From assembly GCA_022747635.1 (NCBI GenBank), contig JAKTNV010000001.1:45392446-45456445 (forward strand): a stretch of DNA of 64,000 nt, read 5' to 3'. The stretch comes from Hetaerina americana (Eukaryota; Arthropoda; Insecta; Odonata; Calopterygidae). Positions 22,000-35,327 of the stretch are shown one piece after another. The position numbers and the translations under genes were made by a program. The notes below the pieces were generated by a model. That model made no database searches. It saw only the letters and a list, made by a program, of their open reading frames with translations, and was not told the origin of the DNA. Each line of letters starts with the position of its first letter. Positions within the stretch are counted from its first letter, which is position 1.

Positions 22000-22320
22000 T
22001 GAGAGAGAGAGAGAGGAGAGGAGGGATGGAAGTGGAAGGCGGGCGAGGAAAAGATGGGAAGACGTAATGTGTCTCCGTCTGCGCCGCTAAACCGTGCAAC
22101 TGCATAAAAGGGCTGCGTAAATTTCTTATGACGCCGGGATGTAGTGGGAGCAAGTGGGAGGGGGATTTCTCTCAAGTGCAGGAGACTGGGTCTTGTTTTT
22201 CTTTTCTTTCCCCGCCTCTGCTCGAGGGCATGGGAAGAAGCGCACCGGGAGATCGCGAAAATGGGACGGGGATGGTGGAGGAGAAGGAAGCTGGAGGGTA
22301 CGTGTATGCTCGGTGACGCC
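22000..22320. repeat. GC-rich purine-strand island
   Basis: GAGAGAGAGAGAGGAGAGG and GGGAAG words dominate the plus strand, with a short C/T segment near 22200. No gene is called. Confidence 0.55.
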
Positions 22321-23699
22321 TGAGAACGACCCAAAGTCACGGAGAATTGGGAACCTTTTTTTATTCTTTGCAGCGGGAGAGAGTCGTTTCCCCGGCGGGT
22401 TTTCCATCACACGATGCGTGTCAAGTGAGTTAGTCTCGTGAGGAGAATGGAGGAAGGCTCAAGTCCAAGATTCAAAATTCCCCGTCGAAAAAATTAGATA
22501 TTAATTTCAATTTTTCCTCGTGTTACTTTTTTAGAATGAGCCCATGTGAAGCTTCTATTCTTTGAGATGTGAACGGTATTCCCTTAAAAACTCATAAAAT
22601 TATCTGAAAGCCATTCTCACTGGAATTCAACCGGTGTTGAAGTTCCTTTGTTTTTTTAGGAAGAATGAGAATGTTTCCGTAATATGCCGTTCGTTTTTTT
22701 GTCTTTATTCATTCGCCGTGCGCTTAAAAAAGCAAACGAATTCGATACATTATTAGTTAGCCTCCATGAGAAAGATACCTGCGTTAGGAGCTCTTGTCTT
22801 GAGTTTGGAAATAGTTCAGTGTCAGCCAAGGTCAGTGAAAAAACATTATATTCAAAATGGATGTCATTGAAAAGATGCGATTCCTAATGTTAATGATCAA
22901 TATTACCTTTTTTAATTTACTTACATCCTGAAAATTCGACAATTAGAAGTACAAGACCCTCCGATTACCTATGTTATTCTCTAATCTTATTCTTGAGAGG
23001 GCATAAAAACATTTCTGCATATAAGTATGTATTCAAATAATGCAGCCTTTATTTTCGGAATAAATCAATGCCCGTAGTGAGAAACCATATCATAATATAG
23101 CAAGTAACATCATGTATCTAATTACTTCTTTTGACATCTAAATAATTCTTTTGCATTTAAAAAAATAGCAATTGTTTAACTTTGAGCAGCCCTGATGTAA
23201 AGTTAAGGCTTAGTTGACGCAATCTTTTTAATCATTTGCCGTGGCGATACATATTCATTTCGTGAGAGCGTGCTAACATGTGTTAGATATGTTTATCATT
23301 CTCCGAATTAAATTACATTTAAAAGTTGGAAGAATATATTTTGAAGCTGCCACAAATCGATCGTTAAGTTGGCCCGTGAAAACAATTACCCCGCTCGAAT
23401 TTGGCGAACCACGAAAATATATGGCTCGCCGAATCTCTTTCCTGCATTCTACAAAACTTTGGTCATATTCGAATCGCTTTCGGAAAAATAACCGCAGAAA
23501 GGAAATGTGAGCCCAGGGTGCCCTGTTATAAATTTCAGTAGCTACAGCGATTGCGACATGTGCAATTTGACTGCTAAAGAGAGAAAACTTGGGGCGTCGG
23601 TTTCTCGGCTTTGCTTACGTGTTGCCTCGATTACTGGCCTCTTTTAACGCTGGGGAAAAACGGATTAGCGAGTTTAGTGGAGAATAAAACGGCCAGCGA

Positions 23700-24140
23700 G
23701 GCAAAATGCCTTGAGTGCGGTTAAAAACTGAGTGAGGGGGGCGCGGCGGGAGGAAGTTGGGCGAGGAAGGAGGCGAGAGGGGGGGGGAAGGAGTTAGCAA
23801 AAGTATGAGGCGGAGTGGTGGAAGTGGAAGGAGGGCTCACGGGGGTCTCCATGGGTGGCGGAAGAGTTAGGCTGAGGATTTTGGTGGCGGGGCGGTGTCT
23901 TGCAGAGCTAGAGGTGGAGTTAGTCGGAATAAAAGGAGGAGGAGGAGGTGGTGGTGCAGTCAAGAAATAAGGTGGCTTTTATTAAGGGATTTTTTTAGTT
24001 TCCTGTCCTTCCTTCCCCATCCTCAACTCCCCAAGCTCATGTGAAGTATGGCGCGGCTCTCACTCGCCGGCAGGGGGGACCTTTAAAGTGGCGCGGGATT
24101 GGGGAAGGTAAGAGGTGGGTGGCGGGGGAGAACGTGGAAA
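23700..24140. repeat. GC-rich purine-strand island
   Basis: GGAGG and GGTGG tracts on the plus strand at 23740-23970, a C/T-rich segment near 24000-24035, then GGGG-rich sequence to 24140. Antisense frames are Pro/Ser/Thr-rich and not convincing. Confidence 0.55.
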
Positions 24141-24774
24141 TTAATGGCGGAAAATATGTGCACTAAAACGTTGACTTTTTTTTCCTCCCCCCGACCTATA
24201 TCCCCATCCTCACTTTTATCTCGCTCCGAGCACTTTTCTGCTGAAGGCTCGCACGATCTCCGGGCGAATAGAAGGATTGAGACTTTTTAGATAGGAGAGA
24301 AAGGGGAGAGGGCGGACGGAGGACACCTTAAGTGCATTTTCGTTCCTCTTTATATCACTCCTTAACCCGGAGTGAATTGGCCCCAAATGTTTTGGGGTGG
24401 AACTCACTTTCATTTAAGGAGCCTCTTCAAGGGATAAAGGGGTGATTTCGGGATTTGATTGAGTGCGAAAAGGGAGTGCCAAGTCGAGACGGTAAGCAGC
24501 TGAAGCGTCCTCTTCGAAGATGTTCGCCTCTCCTGATTCCGAAGAGAATTACTCGAGGTTGAGTGAGAGTATCTCCTTGGAGCTCGAGAGGAAACTCTCC
24601 CGCAAGCCTCGCAAATGCATCGCAAATACAGATAAATATTGAACAAAATTCTTGAGTTCGTGAATCCTGTAGAAAGTTTTCCATAATATTTCTTTGCCCG
24701 ATATGGGACCAAAACGGTACCATAAAGTATCATTATATGATAAAAAATTAACTTGTAATTCTGACGATTCTACC

Positions 24775-24930
24775 CTGCGGGCCCCGGTAGAGGCGGGGTA
24801 ATGTCCTCGTCTGCCAACCTAGAGATCTTTGGTTCGATTCCCGCCTAGGTGGTTTATCCTACACCTAGGGCTTAGGTGTATGTAATTGCAAAATTGTTAT
24901 ATCAATGTTCAAAGCCTGAAGGCTGAAGAG
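24775..24930 (+). mobile_element. tRNA-derived SINE (family 2)
   Basis: The head GGGCCCCGGTAGAGGCGGGG has an A-box-like region and is followed by GTCCTCGTCTGCCAACCTAG. A perfect B box GGTTCGATTCC lies at 24831-24841, then CGCCTAGGTGG. The same arrangement recurs at 42613. A short unrelated body follows and the 3' boundary is uncertain. Confidence 0.65.
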
Positions 24931-25689
24931 TTTCGGTATTAATTTGAAATTCATTCTAAAAGTCCACTTCAGTGAATAAATACTTCATATACGGAGTAAT
25001 TATTTCTATTTCACTAAGAGCTATTGGTATGATGGAGCATTGAGACTGATATTATAAAATTATTTGATTCAGTTCCTAAGTTGAACTTAAATGAGGAAAA
25101 TGTCATCATTCATGAAAGTATTCATTTGAAAACCGTTAGAAGTACAAGTTAATCTTTTATTATATAACAATATATTATTTGTCATAAGTTTTTCCCAAAT
25201 TTTCATGCATTACGACTAAAGTAATCCACTACTAGGCAAATGCTTTGCCCTGCTGAATACTAGGTACTGCTGAGGGTAGTCCTGGTGGAAAATGCAGGCC
25301 GAAAAATAATTATATTTTCTCTGTATAGAAATATGCAGCATTCGTTTCACTCCACGCAGGTGGGAATACCTTAACTTTATTTCAGATAATAATCCTACAC
25401 AGTTTTAGAGTGAAACCACGTAGTGAATAAGTGAAATGAAGCCGATTTTGTCGCTGTAATTACAAACCGCTGCTTAAAACACAGTCAAGCATCGCAATCC
25501 TTCAGTTTTAAAAAATGAATGCCGCATTTCTCCGAAAAGGGCATTAGGGCCCATGACAACTGTGCAGTTCCCTTCATCGGTGAACGTCGGATGGAGAGAA
25601 AAACTGAGCGATTTCTTTTCTGGAATTTACTTTTTACGCATCTTTCCGCAATTCAATATCAATCTTTTGGACCATTTTTTCCCCGACGC

Positions 25690-26780
25690 TTATCGAGCCT
25701 ATTATTTCTTTATCCCTCCCTCCCAGCCTCCCTATCTCTCTCTCTCTCACTCTTTCGATCTCAATTTTCACAAATTTTTATTCTCCCGCGTGCGATTCTG
25801 ACATTCTCTCCCATTTAGGGTAGCCGGGAAACGGGGAAAGAAACAGAAGAAATGTGTGTGTGCGTGCGCACATATTTATTTTTTTTCCTCCACTTCTTCC
25901 TTCCCAGCTTCCACCCGGAGATATTTCTATCTCGTTACGAGGCGCATGGATACGAGGGAAAGATAAGGGTTTTCATGGTCCCTGAGGCAGCATGGAAGGA
26001 GAGCGTGGTGGCTGGGAGGGAAGAGGGGCGGGGCTGGAGGAGGGAGAGGGCGGCGACCACTGTGTAAGGGGGTGTGGGGAGGGAAAGAGAGGGAGGGTTA
26101 CAAGAGGAGCTGGAGTAGAAGGAGAAATAAATTTTCCACCTCCGAGGGAGATAAGGGGAGGAAAGGGCGTCGATGAAAAGCATTGAAACGTAACCATGGA
26201 GACGACGATGATTCGTGATTGTTGGCTGGCGTGGAATATTTTTCTTTCTCCCTGTCCCGCACTCTCCTTCCTCTCCTCCCATCCTTTCTCTCTTTTTCTC
26301 TCTCTCTCTTTCTCTCCCTTCACCTCCCCTTCCACCCACCCCATCATCCTCCCCGCACCCTTGCCCATTCTCTCTATCCATCACTCTCCTGAAAATGGAG
26401 CTGCCGAAAATGAAGAAATAACGGCTCGATAAAACAAAATAATGGGATGGACGGGTGGCGGCGTGGGAGGGGAGGAAGAGGGATGGATATTTTGGGAATG
26501 GTTTCCACAATGAGAGGAAAGAGGAAAAAAGGGAAATCTGAGAAATTCGAGGGAGAGAGAGAGAGAGAGTGAAAGAGAGACAAAGGTATAAAAGAGACGG
26601 GGGATAAAAGAAGCGGGGCCAATAGTTTCTGAGAGGCGTAAAAAACGGGGGAAAGAACGATTAGGAAGATGAGAGAGTGGGACGGGGCAGAAGGAGAGAG
26701 AAGACGGAGAGAGGGGGATCGGAGTGCGGAGAGTGAAGATTAGGACGACGAATAGCCCTCCGAGTTCTAACGTTTGGAGG
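25690..26780. repeat. GC-rich island alternating pyrimidine and purine strands
   Basis: Plus strand C/T-rich at about 25700-25750, G/A-rich at 25990-26165, C/T-rich at 26235-26395, then G/A-rich at 26440-26780 with a GA microsatellite near 26550-26580. This is the clearest case of repeated strand switching. The 191- and 178-codon minus-strand frames are low complexity. Confidence 0.6.
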
Positions 26781-28139
26781 GAGGAGGTAGTGGGAGCCGT
26801 GAGCACCGATTGGTCGATACGCATGTCCCGAAAAGCGACCCTCCCCCTTTCCCTCCGAATAGAAGCGAAAAAAAAATGCATACAAAATTGAAAGGCCGCG
26901 GGGTGAGAACTGTTCAATGCAAAGTAATATCTGAATTTGAATTGATGGCAGAAAGAATGGCTTCAGTCTCCAACTGCCAATATTTTAGTCAGATAAGACG
27001 GCACGAAAATTTGCTAGTAAGTCGCAGGGCCAAATAATATTTTGAAAAGATATCTGAAATGGAGCTAAAAAAAGGGAAAGGCCCATGAAGATATTTTCCA
27101 AGACGTTACATACAGATCTTTGCAGAAAAATTGCTCAGAGTCAGTTCGAAAATTACTAGTGTTGCGCCTTAATGCGCGTGTTATTTTTTCCACAAATTTG
27201 ACTAGATTTTTCCTATTCATATAAGTTGCCAACCAAAGTTTTGGCATGTGACTAAGTTTTGCCTTAGTTTGTATTAGCCAATTTTATTCATGTTTTAAAT
27301 CCTAATTTATTTGCTCATCCACCTTTTTCGACTGTGAGAGCTCTTGTAAAATATAATCAAAACACGATTCTTTGAAATCCCAAATACTATGGAATCCCTT
27401 ATTTCGAACTCGTGTACCAGTGAGAAAAGTAGAGAAAACATGAATGTGGAAAAATTATATACGCAAACGTGATTAATATATTTTCCAGTTTTAGAATTTT
27501 TCTTTTAATATCATAGCCTAGCTTTAACCTAGCAACCTTTTAATCTATAACTCTGTTAATAAATATTTTCATAGTAACAACACCGGACTTAGGATTCTGC
27601 TACAAACGTGCTATTATTGTCACATTGGAGAAGAGCGAACTCATTTAGGTATGAAATATACGAATCCCACCATGCGTAGCTTTTATGAGTAATGATAATC
27701 CATCATGATATTCCCCCTGAGATGAGTACTTAAAATACGTACTAAACTCTAGCAGTGACAGGACCGTAGGGATGATGAAATGTTATTTGTGAATCCTGCA
27801 TTTATCACTTATTCAACTTTGTAATCCCAGCAGTGATTCACTGATAATGTTGGAATTCTTAAAGTGTAAACGATAGAGCTAAGATATAAGCAAACTATGA
27901 CTACTAAGTTTCCACAAAATGAATCACATTTCCTTATTTTTCGAAGTAGGATACCTTTATAGGTTAAAAAAATATAATTTTCGCCCCAGGTAAAGTAAGT
28001 ACCGAGGAGAATCACGATAAGCCCCGGGAATAAATTCTCCCTCGGCAGTCGTTTTGCCCTAGTATTTTAGAGATTCCATGCGTCGTAAAATGCATGCATG
28101 CCCTCGTATTTAAATTCCACGAAGCGACACACGACAAGC

Positions 28140-28640
28140 CTTTGGCAACAGGCCCTACCCACGGGGCACGCCCGCATATACCGCGCCTCTCCACCCACTC
28201 CTCCTTTCCCTCCTCCCACGGCCCCCCTCGCATTTCCTCCACATACCCACCCGATGGTATGGCGAGGGTTGGAATCACACGGGAACTTATGGGCGCGGGG
28301 AGCACAGGAAGGGGGGGAGGATATGAGCGCAATAGCTCTATGTTGTATATGTACATTACACACGCACGTGTACCTATGATAAGGGGGGAGGGGGGCTAGA
28401 GGTTGCGTGAGTACACCTGTAACTGCGCCGCGTAGCCGTTCGTTTCAATTGTCCAATTCCTCATGGTCTCCGTTTTATATTCTCTTCACTCGCCCCCCCC
28501 CCAACCGACTCCTCCCTCCGACTGCTGGTATGCGATTTCCTCCGCTTCATACATCTCCGCCGCCACCGCCGGTGCACTTCGACGGTATTCAACCCTGGCT
28601 GTTCTTATTATCCCCTCGGGCTTTGCCGATGTTTTCGAGA
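28140..28640. repeat. GC-rich biased island
   Basis: C-rich with many CCTCC/CCACC words at 28170-28260, G-rich at 28300-28400, C-rich again at 28490-28580. No gene is called. Confidence 0.5.
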
Positions 28641-31199
28641 GAGGAACCTCGGGTAGGGAGAAAAATGAGGCAGTCCGTAACTTTTCGCTGAAGGGAACGG
28701 AACGCATCGCATTTTGCTGAGGAGAACCAATTATATTTTACTTTATTTCCATTGGAGCCGGAAAATAGTGTGTAGTGACTTGTACCTGCTATTATATACA
28801 TCAAGGATTAAAGTATGGTTGATGGTCTATTCGTTCCGTTCCAATCTTTGTGATGGAAAGGATGGGTTTTTGTCTCCCATGTAGGCCTCTACGCTAGGCT
28901 ATTAAATACTTTGCCAGTTTGTTTTGTCGGTGTTAAAGTAGGTGAATTTTGTATCCAAAATGTATGAGTAAAATCAGGAACTTGCATATGGATGAAAAGA
29001 ATGGGGAGAATGATGAAAATTCTAGCTTAAAGTATGGACAAGCGCACGGAGAGGTGAAGAGAGTGACAGAGTATAAGAAAAAAGGGGAGAGTTAGGACCC
29101 ATAGTACCTGTGCAAGTAGATTACGTGTGCCAATGAGGAACTTAAAATCTTAAGGTACAATACCATCAACACATTGAAAGTGCAAACTACGGTGTAACAC
29201 ATGAGCTGTAAGAACTGTGACTGTATGTAAGCAAAAAGTAGAAGGTCTTTTCATTGCATTAATTTCTAAGCAATAATAAAAAACCAACCTCTACATTTTG
29301 TCTGGTTTGCATGGTTTCACTCCATGAGAAACCATTTATTTCCTATTTCGCAATTATACCAACTAAATAAACCATCAGCACCCTAAATTTGACTTACCCA
29401 TTTCATTTTCTAAGTTACCCCCCTTTTCCCTATATTCATTATTCCATTTCGAGTTTCCATTCTTGGGTAATACTGCATCATTTTTTTGAGAATTTTTTTT
29501 ATTACTATCGCTCTCCAAGCCAAATTCATAGCAGTCACATTTCGATAGTCGTTATTTTCGGCTATTCATCCGTCTATTTGTAGAAGACCTTTGGAACTGG
29601 TATTGATCGATATGTGTAGAAAAATATTTATAGAACATTGAGCTTCCTAGTTGTTCGAATTCACATTTTCTTAGGATTTCAAATTGTTGGAAGCCCTGAA
29701 GATTATTTGAAAAATTCGGATTTTCGTGGTATTTTGTTGAGAATTAATGTTTTTCCGAATCCAAAATGGCATTCCATCGTTCCCACAATCGTTATTCATG
29801 AGTTTTTGACAACCGCAATACGTTAAAAATGTTAGCTTTTAATGCAGCCAAGGTTTTTATAGTGCAAAATGATTTTTTGTCTATAGAAATCGACAGATAT
29901 TTCAAGTGATACCATTGATGATAAATGCCATTTTAACAAGTGTTGGTAAGATATTTCAGTTTTTTCGATGCAATGTTCAAATAGAGGTTTGCTTGCTTTG
30001 ATTGCAATATTTATTTTCAACAGACGTCCTAAATCAGTTTAAGTATTCATGACGACTTCACATTTTTGTTTCCTTTTCCCGTAGAGATCTTTTTTATGTA
30101 CCCTTTCGTTTTCCTGCGACTGTCATTGACTGCCTCTCTTCTCGCTATAACCTTTTCCAAACTGACTTCACAGTTGATGAAATATGTCTAAATTTTCCGA
30201 TTATGCACCAACTAAAACGTAAAAATAAGTATACCTAATGTATAAAGGATTTTTGTAGCACTTGGCATATTTCCCTCATCCATCTCTCTCGAGGGAACAT
30301 GTTTAGATATTATGCTAGTCGATGCATTTGATTAATTACTTTTTTAATAATCTACGCCCTCGAAGAAAAAGGATTAATTAGCACCAGTTTTACTCATAGA
30401 AAAGTCCAGGAAGTATTTCATTCAGCATTTTCGCGTCTCATCTTGTGCTTACAATTTATCTTTTGCAGTACACCGCAGTTGCTTTTACAACGTGGATGCA
30501 AATGAATGTCAAGAATTTTCCTACTCCAGTTCTCACTAAATTAGAACTGCTGTCACCCTTCCTCTCTCACCAGGCCTGTAGATCTAATTTAATATTTCAC
30601 TCTATTTCACATTACTCTATCTCTCTTATTATGGGTGTAAATACTATATGTTACAAATTAGGGCACTCGCCTAAATTCGGTGATAAGATATGTAACTTGA
30701 AAATAATCCCATGGTCGGCAGAGTATGGCTAAATTAGATACACTTTAAAGCGTCGTATCGATGGTGTGGCGGATTCCCTTATTAAATGTTCATGAAACAT
30801 ATAAAATACAAACTTCCGAAAGATGTGTGTGTTAAAATCAGTTCTGAGATCAAAAGCATGCACTTTTTTCCCTCTATGAATGCAGTGATAAATAATAAAA
30901 CAGGTTGAAATTATTACGGAGACTTCAATCATTGTAAGAAACAGTAAGTTCTCTTTTATGCCCACGTTGATGGAATTCATCGTTGCATACCCTGCCGGTT
31001 ATGAAAAGACTTTAGGACGATAGTTTTTCTGTGAACAAACCTTCAAGTAAATGCAAGCACTTAAAAATTTAATTTTTTCTCGAATTTCAGTAGCCTATAC
31101 CGAGTTGGGCAAAGTCAAAATGGTGAGCAGCTGAAGGCCTTATGACCTTAGCTTCAAAAGCTACGTTTAAACTAAGATGGAGAGCACGATAATAACCCT

Positions 31200-31500
31200 C
31201 GAATGTTTCCCGCATCATTCCATCTCTATCACATCAAGCCGTCCTCTTGCGCCCCCACTTCACTTTCCGGCTTCCTCCTTCTCCCCCGCCCAAGGTCCCT
31301 CTCTTTCCCTCCAGCCCTTTTTCCCCACTTCCCGACGATACTACCTATTGCTGCGCATGGCGCCGCTATATCGACCAAACGTAATAAGCTCTAGAGGCAA
31401 ACAAACAAACAAACGAGACAGGAAATCGCGAGCAAGTGGATTGGGAAAGGCGGGGCGAGTTGCACGGGAGAGAGAGACTTGAGAGAGGGGACTGAGTGAG
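31200..31500. repeat. Pyrimidine then purine GC-rich island
   Basis: C/T-rich to about 31335, then an (ACAA)n-like run near 31400 and G/A-rich sequence to 31500. No gene is called. Confidence 0.45.
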
Positions 31501-32139
31501 ACACTGAAATGCGTTTTCGATAGTTTGGGCCGGAATATCTGGGTGCCGAGTGGTGTAGTCCAACCCTCCCCCATCCAGAATCCCGAAACACGTAAAGCAT
31601 GTAGCATTTTAGGTCTATTTATTCCTGCAGTGATGACTATGACCTCAAAGTATAGTATTGTGGACCTTTTCTTTTCACACTGCTTGAGCGAAGCTTGTGT
31701 GAGTGAATGTTGATGACCCTTTCTTTTCCATTCGATTATCATTAGGAATTCACAAATTTACTATTATTTCCAAGTTTATAGGCGGCCACTGGAGTGCTGA
31801 GAGTTTCGGAAAATAGAAATACGTTCGCTATTCTGGCATTTATTGACTGGCAGATACTCCAGCCCCTCGAAGTAAACGAAGTAAAACCATCGCGGTCAAA
31901 GTGCCTGCCAGCCATTGAATACCGGCAGAACGAAAGTTTTCACATTTCCCAAATTCTTGCAAATATGGTCAATTCATACAGATATTCGGCAACGATAGTA
32001 CTTCACATGTGTATGTAGAATTTATTTTAAGCGCATACTCACACGCACACAGACTCTTAGACCACTAGGTAGATAGTCACTTAATTTTATGACCGGGACA
32101 ACTGGAGTAAATAAAACAGAGGCACCAGAAATCATTCCT

Positions 32140-32660
32140 CTCGGTTAATGTCGGGAGAACTACGTGGCTGCGGGGGTGTGGGAAAGGCGGGAGGGGAGGG
32201 ACAAAAAAAAGTGGGATGAGAGGACCTTCTAGTCCAAAAGAAAAATATATGAGCGCAGGCAAGCGGTAATGAAAAACATGCTGCTTGGAAATTCTCTTTT
32301 ACCCTACCTCCAGGTGTGCGGGATCCGTTGGGCTCCGGGATGAACGGAGAATGAAAAAAAGGACGAGTTGGCGAGAGCAGAAGCGGAAGGTTCAAAAGAA
32401 GAGATGATGCGCATGAATCATGGCGGAAAGTTCTCGTCCTGTTTTGCACTCCGTCCGAAGCATAGGGTTTCATGTTCGATCCGTGTTTTATGGTGAGAGC
32501 TATTGATTCAGTAAGGAATGGGTGGTATCAGCGCCGTGGAAAGCGAGAGAGGGAGAGAGTGTGGAGGATGGAAAGAGGAGAGTGAATGAGAGGAGGAGGA
32601 AGAGGGTGCAGTGGGAGAGAGAGTTGTGAGAGTTCGAGGTGGTTCTTCACTCTCCCCACA
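32140..32660. repeat. Purine-strand island
   Basis: GGGAGGGGAGGGAC near 32190-32210 and a GAGAGAGGGAGAG block at 32540-32640 on the plus strand. No gene is called. Confidence 0.5.
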
Positions 32661-33629
32661 GTGCTCACTTTGGATCGAAAGAGCTCCCGAATTATTTTTA
32701 ATGCCTTCCTGGCAAGTAATCTGTTTATTTTTTATTTAATTCCTGGTTATTTTATTTGATGATGAAAGATTTTTTTCCACCTACGGTCTGAGCTTCTGTG
32801 TCTATGGAGAAAATGTAAATAGAATAGCTTCAAGTCTAGGAAAAATCTGAAGTTATTTCTAGGTTGTATTCAAATTATATTGATTCCGTGTCACCCGTTA
32901 TTTCTGTATACTTTAATGCGATAATCGAACTTGTTTGCATATATTTCCGTTACCAATACATTTACCTTAATGCTAACGCTACAGACAGTTCGTATGAGAT
33001 TTATTTCATATTCCATAATGCTTATAATAACAAAATGTGGTAAATTTATGTCACTGTATTTAACTAAATGCTAACGTAACAGCCAGGATGAATGATGTGT
33101 GTGTGCATGATATTTCAATTTATAATTGTAAATGCTAATTTTAGCAAAAGCTAGTTAATTTCCACTTCACGGCACTAGTCGCATGCTTGCATAATTATAT
33201 AGCGATGAGGCAGCTAAGCTGGTTAGCATGATAAAAAGTGTATTTACCTGTTCATTGAACGGCCTCTATTCAATTCTAAAATTACAACCGTCCAGCATTA
33301 ATTTCGTTCAGTTTAGTCGGAAATGGAAATAATAAATTCACTGCACCTATATGACCGTTATTGAAGAAGTGAGTTTTTACCCTGCATGACGAAGAAATAA
33401 TTTCATTGGAAGGAATCCATTAATCCTTCTGTTATGTCATTTTTTCAAATAATAATGTGCATGTACAGGTATTCCGTAATAACTCTTGGGTGATCTAATT
33501 ACTTAATATTTTTTAACACTGAGTGTATGGAAATATGCTCTGAGCTTATTTTATTACTCATCCACGCGAAAGGATTGGAAGAAACGCGGTGATTGCGTAT
33601 CTGTGCATGCAAACAAAACGACGACTAAC

Positions 33630-33638
33630 TATACTTCA
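33630..33638 (+). repeat. Target-site duplication, left, of SINE at 33.6 kb
   Basis: TATACTTCA here recurs at 33909-33917. With one mismatch the match extends a few bases on each side. Confidence 0.7.
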
Positions 33639-33908
33639 AGGGTCTCAGTAGTCCATGGGTAGAGCGTTGGAAAACTGACCGAAGAGCCCGGGTTCGATTC
33701 CTGGGTAAGTTTCTCTGGGCTCCACACAAGCTATGTTAATTTCCCGCCACCAGATCTTTCTGGGAAATCATAACTGGCACATGGAAAGGAACTGCCCCCC
33801 ATACCCTGGTGTGTGAGTTTTACACGCCGTTGGGCTTAGTACTGGGTGAACCCTACCACCACCGACCAAACCGACCTTCGGGTTGATTACTGTGTTTATG
33901 GTTTAAAT
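33639..33908 (+). mobile_element. tRNA-derived SINE (family 1, best-preserved copy)
   Basis: The head CAGTAGTCCATGGGTAGAGC contains the A-box-like region. A perfect B box GGTTCGATTCC sits at 33691-33701. The body has CCAGATCTTTCTGGGAAATC, then TGTGTGAGTTTTACACGCCG, TTGGGCTTAGTACTGGGTGA, and the end ACCTTCGGGTTGATTACTGT. It is flanked by TATACTTCA direct repeats. Such elements are transcribed by RNA polymerase III and moved by LINE proteins. The tail is not poly(A) but a conserved TTGATTAC-type end, as in SINEs that share a LINE 3' end. Which LINE is not known. Confidence 0.85.
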
Positions 33909-34948
33909 TATACTTCATGGTCTCCTCCCAAATTTTGGTATGAAATTGCTTCTCAATGCCTAAGGACCATCCCATTTGGATCAAAAAACTTGTCTCAGTT
34001 ATTCTAATCCCTTATTTTGACTTAAAAAAATCAGGCAATTTTTTTTAACGTCAGACGGTGTCCGAAATCTAAATATTTTGGTTTAATGTCATTCCTCTAT
34101 TTTTTTATTCAAATTTTGCCATAAGTCATGTTAAAGTTCATGCGTTTGCTACCTCACTTGGTTCATTAAAGTTGTCCACTTTGAAAAAGCTCAAATAAAA
34201 TGTCTTACTTGTAGATTTACTCAAGTTATTTAAATCATGGTTTTGATCAAAGGGTTTTTCATTCACAATATAATTTTATGGTGGGTAAACTCGGGTGGAA
34301 ATGTTTGCTTCCCACAAAACTCATAGCAAAAACCCTTGAAAATATTCCTTTGCTATAACTTCCTCCTTAATCGGGAAAAATTGACAAAGTAACTCGCTCC
34401 TAGCATCCTCGACGCCACACATCCACTGAGCTCCCTGATATTATTTTTTTCACAAATCCAGCTCACTAGACTTTTAGGCTGTGATCGATTACAAATGTAA
34501 TAAAAATATGTTGTAACAGTGATATGAAGCCATAATTACAATTGAAAAATTCTCCATGCATTCAGCAGCTTCACCGGAATTCTGGATCAAATTCCTTACG
34601 AATAAACACTGTATAAGACGGGTTCTTACTGGCTTGTAAAAACTGTAAAAAATTTCTGTTTTGTTGCCTAGCACTTTTTGATTTTTGTTCAAAATTTTAT
34701 AAATTAAAAATAGCGAGTAACTGCGACGCTTGCGGAAATGATATTTTTATTTGATAGGTTGGTGAATGACGTGCAGTGACTTAGAACATAGAATGATGTT
34801 ATTCTCGAATTCACCTGCTTTGTGTTAAAAATGTATGGTATAAAAGTGACATAAGTTCGTTCCGTCATTATCATCACGGGTAACCAAACTGTTTCAGATA
34901 GATTTTAGGCGGTTCCACAAGTTTTACTTTTTTATTTTCCTCGTCAGT
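33909..34948. other. AT-rich stretch, nothing recognised
   Basis: The first 9 bp are the right target-site duplication of the SINE. No gene or repeat was seen in the remainder. Confidence 0.5.
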
Positions 34949-34949
34949 T

Positions 34950-35245
34950 CTTCAGACATTCTAGCTGGCTTCATGCAATCCAAAATGCCAGCTCATTTCT
35001 TTCGCTCACGTAACATGCTTCCCTGTATCACGGCAGCATACCGCTCACTCTCAACATGTCCTCGATCCTTGTTTTCTGCCTTCTTCGGATTTCACTAATA
35101 GCATCCATTAATTTCTCCTCCTTCACCAGATATATATGTACATATAACCTAATATTTAGTCTTCCTAGATGCATAACTTATTTCCACTCGTTTCTATCCT
35201 CCCACATCTCAAAGTCCTTTAATCTATGCTCACCTTTAGTCTCTA
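34950..35245 (-). pseudogene. Possible LINE C-terminal fragment
   Basis: Minus-strand translation includes EIRRRQKTRIEDMLRVSGML, followed in another frame by REACYVSERNELAFW. The spacing of basic residues, the TR..D and the EA....R.E pattern resemble the last segment of some LINE reverse transcriptases. No polymerase motif is present and the similarity is faint. It could be chance. Confidence 0.2.
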
Positions 35246-35327
35246 AGGCAAGGTTTTGGATCCGCACAGCGCTTGCGGTTTTAATCAAAGTACTTTGCTT
35301 GATATGGGTGACATCTACATCTACACA

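Larger units (their letters stand above)
21575..24770. other. Non-coding stretch with two GC-rich islands
   Basis: No gene recognised. It contains purine-rich islands at about 22000-22320 and 23700-24140. Frames across them are low complexity. Confidence 0.5.
24931..33629. other. Long non-coding stretch with several GC-rich islands
   Basis: No gene or transposon was recognised in 8.7 kb. Biased islands occur near 25700-26780, 28140-28640, 31200-31340 and 32140-32640. Frames of 100-190 codons are limited to these and are low complexity. The AT-rich remainder has only short chance frames. A frame at 30445-30732 follows a TTTTGCAG acceptor-like site but has no recognisable motif. Confidence 0.45.

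Noticed and set aside
25935..26917. 191- and 178-codon minus-strand frames as secreted or mucin-like proteins
   Set aside because: The Ser/Leu/Pro repeats come from CTCT and CCTC tracts in an island that switches strands. There are no supporting signals.
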